This document shows positions 6,107 through 12,170 of a stretch of DNA of 12,170 nucleotides, piece by piece. Source of the DNA: an uncultured Clostridia bacterium (GTDB lineage: Bacteria > Bacillota > Clostridia > Christensenellales > Borkfalkiaceae). Location: contig CANRFK010000034.1 of assembly GCA_947629875.1 (NCBI GenBank), positions 1-12,170 of the forward strand, in the 5' to 3' direction. The notes below the pieces were generated by a model that was given only the letters and a program-made list of their open reading frames with translations, searched no databases and was not told the origin of the DNA. The position numbers and the translations under genes were made by a program. Every line of letters starts with the position of its first letter. Position 1 is the first letter of the stretch.

Positions 6107-7876
6107 ATGCAGAGAACAGAAGTACCCGAACAATATAAATGGAACCTCACCGATCTCTATCCCTCGGACGAAGCGTGGGAGCAGGCGTTTGCCGCCCTCG
6201 AAAAAAAGGCGGATTTTTCCAAATTCCGCGGCACGCTCTCCACGGCGGAGGGGCTTGAGGCCTACTTCAAGGCGGATGAGGAGATCGCGGGCGAGGCGAT
6301 GCGCCTCTTCCTCTACGCGCACCTGAAGCGCGATGAGGACGTCCGCGTCACGAAATACGGCTCGTACGTCGCCAAATTCATGAGTTTCTACACCAAAATT
6401 TCGGCGGAGACGGCCTTTGTCACCCCCGAACTCACCGCATTGCCCGACGAAACGCTCGATGCCTTCATCTCCGACCCGCGCTTTCGCGATCAGGACTACA
6501 TGCTCTCCCGCATCAAGGCGAGCAAGAAATACACGCTCTCCGAGAAGGAGGAGATCATCTTGGCGCAGGCGGACGAGCCTTTGCAGACGGCGAGCCTCGC
6601 CTTCATGATGCTCGACAACGCCGAAGTGGACTTCCCCGAAATGATGTATGAGGGGAAGAAAGTCAAGCTCTCGCATGGGCTGTACTCCGTCATCATGAGC
6701 GGGAAGAACAGGGCAAAGCGCAAGGAGGCGTACAACAAGTACTATTCCGCCTACCGCAAGCTCCTCGGTACCATCTCCACAACCTACTACGGCAACGTGC
6801 AGAAAGATATCTTCTACTGCCGCACGCGCGGGTACGAGAGCTGCCTTCAAATGGCGCTCTTTGAAGAGGACGTCGAGGAGAGCGTCTACCGCACCCTCGT
6901 AGAGAGCGTGCACGCGGCGTTCCCGCTCATGCACCGCTATATCGCCCTCCGCAAGAAGGCGATGGGGTACAGAACGCAATATATGTACGATATCTATCCC
7001 TCGCTCGTGGAGGACGCCGAGCTAAAACTCTCCTATGAGGAGGCCTACGACCTCTGTCTCAAAGGCCTCGCCCCTCTCGGGGAAGAGTACCTCGAACTCT
7101 TCAAAAAGGGTCGGAGCGAGGGCTGGATCGACGTCTGCGAGACGGAGGGCAAGCGGGGCGGCGCCTATTCGAGCGGCGCCTACGGCGTTCACCCGTATGT
7201 GCTTTTGAACTACCAGAAGACGACGCACGACGTATTCACCATCGCCCACGAGATGGGGCACTCCATCCACACCTACTTCTCCAACCAAAGCCAGCCGTAC
7301 GCCAAGGCGGACTACAAGATTTTCGTTGCGGAAGTCGCCTCCACCGTCAACGAGGTACTGCTCCTCAAATACCTCTTGAAGACGACGGAGGACAAAAAAC
7401 TCAAAAAGTATCTCCTCAACTACTTCCTCGATATGATTCGCACCACGCTCTTCCGCCAGACGCAGTTTGCGGAGTTCGAAGAGCGCGCCCACGCCATGGC
7501 GGAGGCGGGCGAGCCCCTCAACAAGGACAATCTCTCCGCCCTCTATAAGGAGCTCAACGAAGCCTATTACGGGCCCGCCATCGTGCATGACGACAATATC
7601 GCCACCGAGTGGGCGCGCATCCCGCACTTCTACACCTCCTTCTATGTGTACAAATACGCCACGGGCATCACGGCGGCCATCTGCATCGCAGACCGCATCT
7701 TGAAGGAGGGCGAACCCGCCGTCAAGGACTATTTCAAGTTCCTCTCGGGCGGCTGCTCCACCGACCCCGTCTCCCTCTTGAAACTCGCCGGCGCCGATCT
7801 CACCAAGAAGGAGACCTTCTCCGCCGCCATGCAGGAATTTGAAGAGACGCTCGACGCCTTTGAAAAAACAATATAA
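6107..7876 (+). CDS. pepF: Oligoendopeptidase F (M3 metallopeptidase)
   Basis: This 589-residue zinc endopeptidase cleaves short peptides in the cytoplasm. The zinc motif HEMGH lies at residues 381-385 (H381 and H385 ligands, E382 catalytic). The third ligand is predicted to be E409 in FVAEVASTVNE, 28 residues after H381 as in the M3 family. The N-terminal YKWNLTDLYPSDEAWE and the C-terminal RIPHFYTSFYVYKYATG are typical PepF features, and the length is normal for the family (about 600). The start has a clear AAAAGGAG site ending 6 bases before the ATG. It lies 12 bases after UPF0210 and 14 before dnaB. The family is certain. Whether it is the main peptidase or acts on signal-peptide remnants is not shown by the sequence. 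Confidence 0.95.
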   Translation: MQRTEVPEQYKWNLTDLYPSDEAWEQAFAALEKKADFSKFRGTLSTAEGLEAYFKADEEIAGEAMRLFLYAHLKRDEDVRVTKYGSYVAKFMSFYTKISAETAFVTPELTALPDETLDAFISDPRFRDQDYMLSRIKASKKYTLSEKEEIILAQADEPLQTASLAFMMLDNAEVDFPEMMYEGKKVKLSHGLYSVIMSGKNRAKRKEAYNKYYSAYRKLLGTISTTYYGNVQKDIFYCRTRGYESCLQMALFEEDVEESVYRTLVESVHAAFPLMHRYIALRKKAMGYRTQYMYDIYPSLVEDAELKLSYEEAYDLCLKGLAPLGEEYLELFKKGRSEGWIDVCETEGKRGGAYSSGAYGVHPYVLLNYQKTTHDVFTIAHEMGHSIHTYFSNQSQPYAKADYKIFVAEVASTVNEVLLLKYLLKTTEDKKLKKYLLNYFLDMIRTTLFRQTQFAEFEERAHAMAEAGEPLNKDNLSALYKELNEAYYGPAIVHDDNIATEWARIPHFYTSFYVYKYATGITAAICIADRILKEGEPAVKDYFKFLSGGCSTDPVSLLKLAGADLTKKETFSAAMQEFEETLDAFEKTI

Positions 7877-7890
7877 ACAGAGGATAAATC

Positions 7891-9360
7891 ATGGCAACCA
7901 ATCAGATGCCGCACAATTTGGACGCAGAAGCCGCGCTCCTCGGCTGTATTCTCATCGACGAAGAAATTCAGGCGGACGTTTTGGACGCCCTCCACGCCGA
8001 GGACTTCTATCAGGATTCGCACAGGGAAATTTTCCTTGCGATGAAGGCGGTCTACGGAGACAGGAAGCCTGTCGACGTCGTCACGCTCACCGACCGCTTG
8101 GAGCACGACGGCAAGCTCGAGCGCGTGGGGGGCTTGCAGTACATCACCGATCTCTCCCAGCTCGCGCCCTCGGCGGCGAACTTCAAGCAATATCTCGAGA
8201 TCGTGCGGCGGGACAGCATCAACCGCACCCTCATCCGCGCCGCCAAGGACATCATCGAGAACAGCGCAAAGAGCGGCGATGAGCGCGAGGCCATCTCCTA
8301 TGCCGAAAAACTCGTCTACGACATCTCGCGCCGGGAGGAGACGGGCGCCCTTGCGGGGCTCGAGGACGGGGGCGTCATTCAGGACGTTCTGCACAAGTTC
8401 GAGAACTTGCAGAACGACCCCAACGCCTACCGCGGCGTGGAGACGGGCTTCCGCCACCTCGACCGCATCACAAACGGGTTGCAAAAGTCCGACCTCATCA
8501 TCATCGCGGCGCGCCCCGGCATGGGCAAGACGTCGTTCGCCATGAACATCGTGGAGAACGCCTGTCTCAACAAGGGCGGCGTCGCGGCCGTCTTTTCCCT
8601 CGAAATGCCGCGCATCCAAATAGTGCAGAGGCTTCTATGCGCCCACGCCAACGTCAGCATGGAGAAGGCGCTCGCGGGGCGGCTCAACCAGCAGGAGTGG
8701 CAGAACCTCATGCGTTCGAGCGATAAACTGCAACACAGCAAAATTTTCATCGACGACAGTTCGCGCATCACGCCCGCGCAAATACTCTCCAAGTGCCGCC
8801 GTCTCGCCTCGCGCGAGGGCAGGCTCGATCTCATCATGATCGACTATATCCAGCTCATGGGCGGGGAGGAAACGAGCCGCGGCGGGGAGCTTAACCGCAC
8901 GCAGGAGATCGCAAACATCACCCGCGACCTCAAAATCATGGCGAAGGAACTCGACGTACCCGTCATCGCGCTCTCCCAGCTTCGCCGCATCCAGACCAAG
9001 GAGGCGCAGCTCTCCGACCTTCGTGAATCGGGCGCCATCGAGCAGGACGCCGATATCGTCATCTTCATCAACCGCCCCGATGTGAGCGCGACGCCCGAGG
9101 AACTTGCGAAGGGCAACATCATGAAGGGCTCGGCGGAACTCGTCATCGCCAAGCACAGAAACGGCTCGCTTGGGCGCATCCAGCTTCGCTTCCTCGGCGA
9201 ACAGACCAAGTTCATCGACGTCGAGGCGCAGGGGCAGCCGCACGAGGAGCCGCAGTACACAAAGAAAGTAAAGGCAGACGACGAAAATCCCACGGCGGAA
9301 GAGGCATTCCCCGAACAGGGCGCACAAGATGCGCAGGACGAGGGGGGCATTCCCCTGTAA
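7891..9360 (+). CDS. dnaB: Replicative DNA helicase DnaB
   Basis: This 489-residue hexameric 5'-3' helicase unwinds DNA at the replication fork (called DnaC in Bacillus). Residues about 6-108 form the N-terminal helical domain (MPHNLDAEAALLGC at the start), followed by a linker and a RecA-like motor from about 180. Visible motifs: Walker A ARPGMGKTS (207-215, K213), FSLEM, the Walker B strand LDLIMIDYIQLM, SQL (362-364), SDLRESGAIEQDAD (375-388), and KHRNG carrying the Arg-finger region. Between SQL and SDLRESG there are 10 residues instead of the usual 14, and the KRP segment found in E. coli and Bacillus is missing. The last 50 residues are acidic and Gln/Glu rich. AGAGGA (7879-7884) precedes the ATG. 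The gene is away from its common neighbour rplI. Confidence 0.96.
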   Translation: MATNQMPHNLDAEAALLGCILIDEEIQADVLDALHAEDFYQDSHREIFLAMKAVYGDRKPVDVVTLTDRLEHDGKLERVGGLQYITDLSQLAPSAANFKQYLEIVRRDSINRTLIRAAKDIIENSAKSGDEREAISYAEKLVYDISRREETGALAGLEDGGVIQDVLHKFENLQNDPNAYRGVETGFRHLDRITNGLQKSDLIIIAARPGMGKTSFAMNIVENACLNKGGVAAVFSLEMPRIQIVQRLLCAHANVSMEKALAGRLNQQEWQNLMRSSDKLQHSKIFIDDSSRITPAQILSKCRRLASREGRLDLIMIDYIQLMGGEETSRGGELNRTQEIANITRDLKIMAKELDVPVIALSQLRRIQTKEAQLSDLRESGAIEQDADIVIFINRPDVSATPEELAKGNIMKGSAELVIAKHRNGSLGRIQLRFLGEQTKFIDVEAQGQPHEEPQYTKKVKADDENPTAEEAFPEQGAQDAQDEGGIPL

Positions 9361-9365
9361 GTGCA

Positions 9366-10364
9366 ATGGAGACGCAGATCCTCGGGCGCTCGCGCGGATG
9401 GCTCGCGCGCGCCAAACAATATATCGAAGAGGGGGAGGTCGTCGCCTTTCACACCGAAACGGTGTACGGGCTGGGCGCAAACGCGTTCAACGACGAGGCG
9501 GTGCTCAAAATTTTTGCCTTGAAGGGACGCCCCGCCGATAACCCGCTCATCGTGCACGTCCATAGAGATTACGATATCTCGCCTCTCATCGACGGCGAAC
9601 CGCCCTACGCGGCTTCGCTTCGCGCGGCGTTTTTGCCGGGGCCGCTCACCATGGTGTACCCCTCGACGGGGAAGGTCTCAAAGTACGTCTCGTGCGGCCT
9701 CAATACGCTCGCCATCCGCGTGCCGTCGTCGCCCACCGCGCAGGCATTTTTGCGGGAAGTGAACTTGCCCGTCGCCGCGCCGAGCGCCAACCTCTCCAAG
9801 CACGTCTCGCCCGTCACCGCGCGGCACGTCTACGACGATTTCAACGGCAAAATTCCGCTCATTCTCGATGGCGGCGCATGCACGGGCGGCATCGAGAGCA
9901 CCGTTCTCGATTGCACGGGCGAAGTTCCCCAAATTTTAAGGGAAGGGCTCGTCACGCGGGAGATGGTAGCTTCCGTTGCGGGCGACTGTAAAATTTACGT
10001 GCGGAAAGAGGGCGAACGGCCGAAGAGCCCCGGCATGGCATATAAGCACTATTCGCCGCGCTGCGAGACGGCGTATTGCCGCACCGCGGAGGAGGCGACA
10101 GCCCTCTACGACCGCGAAAAGGAGAGGGGCGGCAAGCCCTGTATCCTCGCGGAGAGCGAAATTCTTCCCGCCCTCGGGGAGCGGGAAGTTCTCGATCTCG
10201 GCGGCACGGGCGAAGTGATGGCGCAGCGGCTGTATGCGCTTTTGCGCAGAGCGGAAAAGACGGCTACCCTTCTCATCGGCGTCGAGCCCAAGGAGCGGGG
10301 CGGCGTGATGGCGGGGGTCATGAACAGAATGCTCCGCGCCTTCGGAGGGGATCATGAAACATAA
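9366..10364 (+). CDS. L-threonylcarbamoyladenylate synthase (Sua5/YwlC type)
   Basis: This 332-residue enzyme uses threonine, bicarbonate and ATP to make threonylcarbamoyl-AMP, the donor for the t6A37 modification of ANN-decoding tRNAs. The YrdC domain (about 10-200) shows FHTETVYGLGANAF (28-41), KGRPADNPLIVHV (53-65), FLPGPLTMV (89-97) and PSAN (139-142). The SPGMAYKHYSP motif (221-231) marks the Sua5 linker that closes over the active site, and a Rossmann-like Sua5 C-terminal domain follows to the end, so this is the long two-domain form (TsaC2/Sua5). The ATG is 5 bases after the dnaB stop without a good Shine-Dalgarno site, suggesting coupling to dnaB. The end overlaps the next gene by 11 bases. 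The partners TsaB, TsaD and TsaE are not in the window. Confidence 0.95.
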   Translation: METQILGRSRGWLARAKQYIEEGEVVAFHTETVYGLGANAFNDEAVLKIFALKGRPADNPLIVHVHRDYDISPLIDGEPPYAASLRAAFLPGPLTMVYPSTGKVSKYVSCGLNTLAIRVPSSPTAQAFLREVNLPVAAPSANLSKHVSPVTARHVYDDFNGKIPLILDGGACTGGIESTVLDCTGEVPQILREGLVTREMVASVAGDCKIYVRKEGERPKSPGMAYKHYSPRCETAYCRTAEEATALYDREKERGGKPCILAESEILPALGEREVLDLGGTGEVMAQRLYALLRRAEKTATLLIGVEPKERGGVMAGVMNRMLRAFGGDHET

Positions 10365-10812
10365 GAAAATCATCTTTGCGTGCACGGGCAACACCTGCCG
10401 CTCGCCCATGGCGGAGGCGGTCATGAAACAGGCGCTCAAACAGCAGAAGATCCGCTGGTTCACCGTGCAGTCGGCAGGCTTCCGCGCCACCGCGGGGAGC
10501 CCCATGTCCGCAAACAGCCGAGAGGCGCTCACCGAGGCGAAAATTCCGTTCTCGGAAAAATTCGCCTCGCGCAAGCTCACGTCCAAGATGGTGGAAGAGG
10601 CGTACGCCGTCGTCTGCATGACGGAGGCGCAGCGCGTCTCCTTCGGCGGAAAGGAGAACGTCACGAGTTTCTACGAACTCTGCGGCGTGGAAATTCCCGA
10701 CCCTTACGGGCAACCCATCGAAGTGTACCGCCGCACCTTACAGGCCATCCGCGCCTGCATGCCGCAGGTCATCAAGGCGCTGCGGCTCGAAGAAAACCAA
10801 ACCACCGAATAA
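10354..10812 (+). CDS. Low-molecular-weight phosphatase, predicted protein-arginine phosphatase (YwlE-like)
   Basis: This 152-residue protein has the LMW-PTP fold. The P-loop CTGNTCRS covers residues 10-17, with nucleophile C10 and phosphate-binding R16, and the general acid is D116 in IPDPYGQPIEVYRRT. The P-loop residue T14 matches Thr11 of Bacillus YwlE, the residue reported to make that enzyme specific for phospho-arginine; tyrosine-specific relatives usually have Ile there. The DPYGQPIEVY segment also resembles YwlE (DPFGGSIDIY). The gene order sua5 - phosphatase - rpiB matches ywlC - ywlE - ywlF of Bacillus. The ATG at 10354 has GGAGGGG (10344-10350) upstream and lies within the end of the sua5 gene. 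No arginine kinase (McsB) is in this window, so the substrate remains inferred. Confidence 0.9.
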   Translation: MKHKKIIFACTGNTCRSPMAEAVMKQALKQQKIRWFTVQSAGFRATAGSPMSANSREALTEAKIPFSEKFASRKLTSKMVEEAYAVVCMTEAQRVSFGGKENVTSFYELCGVEIPDPYGQPIEVYRRTLQAIRACMPQVIKALRLEENQTTE

Positions 10813-10825
10813 AGGGGGAAACAGT

Positions 10826-11278
10826 ATGAAAATTGCACTTGCCTGTGACCACGGCGGCCTCAACCTCAAAAACGCCGTCGCAAAATATCTCGCGGAACAC
10901 GACTATGAACTTGTCGACTTCGGCACGACTTCGGAGAACTCCTGCGACTATCCCGACTTCGCCCTCGCCGCCGCGGAGGCGGTAGCAAGAGGAGAATGCG
11001 AGAGGGGCATCTTCGTGTGCACGACGGGCATCGGCATCTCCATTGCCGCCAACAAAGTGCCCGGCATCCGCTGCGCTTTGTGCACCGATGCGACGTGCGC
11101 CCGCCTCACCCGCGAACACAACAACGCCAACGTCCTCGCCCTCGGCGGCGGCATCGTGGGGGTCAATCTCGCCCTCGACATTGTTGCAACGTTTTTGGCG
11201 ACGGAATTTTCGGGGCTGGAAAAGCACCAACGCCGCATCGATAAAATTTCCGCCATCGAACGAAAGTACATGAAGTAA
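10826..11278 (+). CDS. rpiB: Ribose-5-phosphate isomerase B
   Basis: This 150-residue enzyme interconverts ribose 5-phosphate and ribulose 5-phosphate in the pentose phosphate pathway. The family start KIALACDHGG carries D8 and H9. The catalytic C65 lies in FVCTTGIGISIAANK and H98 in REHNNANVLALGG; both fall at the same numbers as in E. coli RpiB. The C-terminal EKHQRRIDKI corresponds to the phosphate-binding RHxxRV segment. Residue 66 is Thr where most relatives have Gly (CGTGIG). Proteins of the LacA/LacB type are related, but lac genes are absent and the sua5-ywlE neighbours match rpiB. AAGGGGGAAA precedes the ATG, 13 bases after the phosphatase stop. Confidence 0.94.
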   Translation: MKIALACDHGGLNLKNAVAKYLAEHDYELVDFGTTSENSCDYPDFALAAAEAVARGECERGIFVCTTGIGISIAANKVPGIRCALCTDATCARLTREHNNANVLALGGGIVGVNLALDIVATFLATEFSGLEKHQRRIDKISAIERKYMK

Positions 11279-11325
11279 TTTGCGGGCATAGAATACCGAA
11301 AGAAAAACAACGGGAGGAAACGCGT
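11279..11325 (+). other. Longest intergenic gap (47 bases)
   Basis: This is the largest gap in the window. It contains an A-rich stretch and a strong GGGAGG Shine-Dalgarno site at 11312-11317 serving the following gene. I see no hairpin followed by a T run, so transcription from rpiB probably continues. A TAGAAT at 11289-11294 could be a -10 element, but no matching -35 hexamer is found at the right distance. Confidence 0.6.
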
Positions 11326-12170
11326 ATGATGACGAAAGCGCTGCGCGACAAGATCGTCGAGTCGCTCACGTCCATTTTGCCCATCGCGCTCATCGTCCTC
11401 GTGCTTGCGCTCACGCTTACGCCGCTCGACACGGGAATTTTTGTGCTCTTTTTCATCGGCGTGTTTCTGCTCATCGTCGGTATGGGCTGTTTTACACAGG
11501 GCGCAGATATGTCCATGCTCGTCATCGGCGAGAAGATGGGCTCCGCCATGACGAAGTCGCGCAAAATTTGGCTCATTGCCCTTCTTTCCTTTGTCATCGG
11601 CATCATCGTGACGGTCGCCGAGCCCGACCTGCAAATTCTCGCAAAGCAAGTGAGTTCCATTGCGGAAAAAACGCCGCTTAAAAATTGGCTTCTCATTCTC
11701 ACCGTTGCGGTGGGGGTGGGCGTCTTTCTCACCATCGCCATGCTCCGCATCGTGTTCCATATCCGCCTCTCCATTCTTCTCATCGTCTTTTACGTGGGGG
11801 CGTTTGTGGCGAGTGTCTTCGTCTCGCCCTCGTTCTGGGCGGTGGGGTTCGATTCGGGCGGTGTGACGACGGGGCCGATGACGGTGCCCTTCATCATGTC
11901 GCTCGGCGTCGGCGTCGCAAGTCTCCGCGCGGGCAAAGGGGGCAGAGACGATTCCTTCGGCCTCGTTGCGCTTTCGAGCGTGGGGCCCATCATCGCGGTG
12001 CTCGTTTTAGGCATCGTCTTCAAGGTGAACGATCTCGACTACGACCTTGCCGCCGCGCCCGTCATTGCGGATACCCGCGGCGTTCTCATCCAATACGCGC
12101 ACGGGTTCGCCGACTACGCGCAGGAGGTCGCCATCGCCATTGCGCCCATCGTCGTCTTTTTCGTCCTCTT
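11326..12170 (+). CDS. DUF1538 family membrane protein (5' part, runs off the window)
   Basis: The frame is open for 281 codons to the window edge with no stop. The protein is highly hydrophobic, with probable membrane segments near residues 17-33, 37-55, 80-98, 120-140, 148-167 and 214-232, and further ones at the end. The DUF1538 hallmark segments are visible: VAEPDLQILAKQV (97-109), FDSGGVTTGPMTVPF (175-189) and DSFGLVALSSVGPIIAVLV. Members are usually about 500 residues in two similar halves, so roughly half is missing here. The family is predicted to be a transporter; I recall a marine two-gene DUF1538 pair reported as a cation/proton antiporter, which may not apply here. Two consecutive ATGs (11326, 11329) are possible starts, and the first sits 8 bases after GGGAGG, the better spacing. 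Confidence 0.88.
   Translation, partial: MMTKALRDKIVESLTSILPIALIVLVLALTLTPLDTGIFVLFFIGVFLLIVGMGCFTQGADMSMLVIGEKMGSAMTKSRKIWLIALLSFVIGIIVTVAEPDLQILAKQVSSIAEKTPLKNWLLILTVAVGVGVFLTIAMLRIVFHIRLSILLIVFYVGAFVASVFVSPSFWAVGFDSGGVTTGPMTVPFIMSLGVGVASLRAGKGGRDDSFGLVALSSVGPIIAVLVLGIVFKVNDLDYDLAAAPVIADTRGVLIQYAHGFADYAQEVAIAIAPIVVFFVL

Noticed and set aside
6202..6208. Slippery heptamer A-AAA-AAG in the pepF reading frame
   Set aside because: It matches the dnaX-type frameshift pattern, but the -1 frame reaches a stop within about 20 codons and I see no clear stimulatory structure. Full-length PepF is produced in the normal frame, so it is probably chance.
9341..9356. AGGGG...CCCCT inverted repeat at the end of dnaB
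   Set aside because: The stem is only 5 pairs with no T run after it, and it lies within the last dnaB codons. It is not a credible terminator.
11289..11294. TAGAAT as a possible -10 promoter element before the DUF1538 gene
   Set aside because: No TTGACA-like hexamer is found 16-18 bases upstream, so there is no support beyond a single hexamer.

Overview
The window looks like a chromosomal housekeeping segment from a GC-rich member of the Bacillota, most plausibly class Clostridia (for example a gut lineage such as Christensenellales). That placement is inferred from gene content: a DUF951 protein, a DegV/FakB lipid-binding protein, the UPF0237/UPF0210 pair, oligoendopeptidase F, a Gram-positive style signal peptidase I, and a tsaC/sua5 - ywlE-like - rpiB run like that of Bacillus. 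Purine-rich Shine-Dalgarno sites precede most starts. Codon third positions favour G and C, which also produces many long spurious open frames on the other strand. I cannot name a genus.

All recognised genes lie on the + strand, with gaps of about 4 to 47 bases or short overlaps. There is no intergenic space above 300 bases. I saw no convincing terminator, promoter, RNA gene, insertion sequence or CRISPR array.

Left part (1-2568): the tail of an unidentified gene, a large cytoplasmic alpha/beta-hydrolase-like protein whose nucleophile-elbow position is Arg instead of Ser and which has an unrecognised C-terminal half, a small DUF951 protein whose start overlaps it, and signal peptidase I with a GTG start. 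Middle part (2584-6094): a DegV fatty-acid-binding protein, two unrecognised small membrane proteins, then the ACT-domain UPF0237 protein followed by its usual partner UPF0210 (DUF711). Right part (6107-12170): oligoendopeptidase F, replicative helicase DnaB, threonylcarbamoyl-AMP synthase (Sua5 type), a low-molecular-weight phosphatase with the active-site Thr typical of YwlE protein-arginine phosphatases, ribose-5-phosphate isomerase B, and the first 281 codons of a DUF1538 membrane protein that runs off the window.

The genes do not form one pathway. They combine protein export and turnover (signal peptidase, PepF), lipid handling (DegV), replication (DnaB), tRNA t6A synthesis (Sua5), phosphate removal from proteins (YwlE-like) and pentose phosphate metabolism (RpiB). 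I found no clear new defence or mobile system. The points most worth a second look are the esterase-like protein lacking its nucleophile, the two orphan membrane proteins, the predicted arginine phosphatase, and the shortened loop in DnaB.
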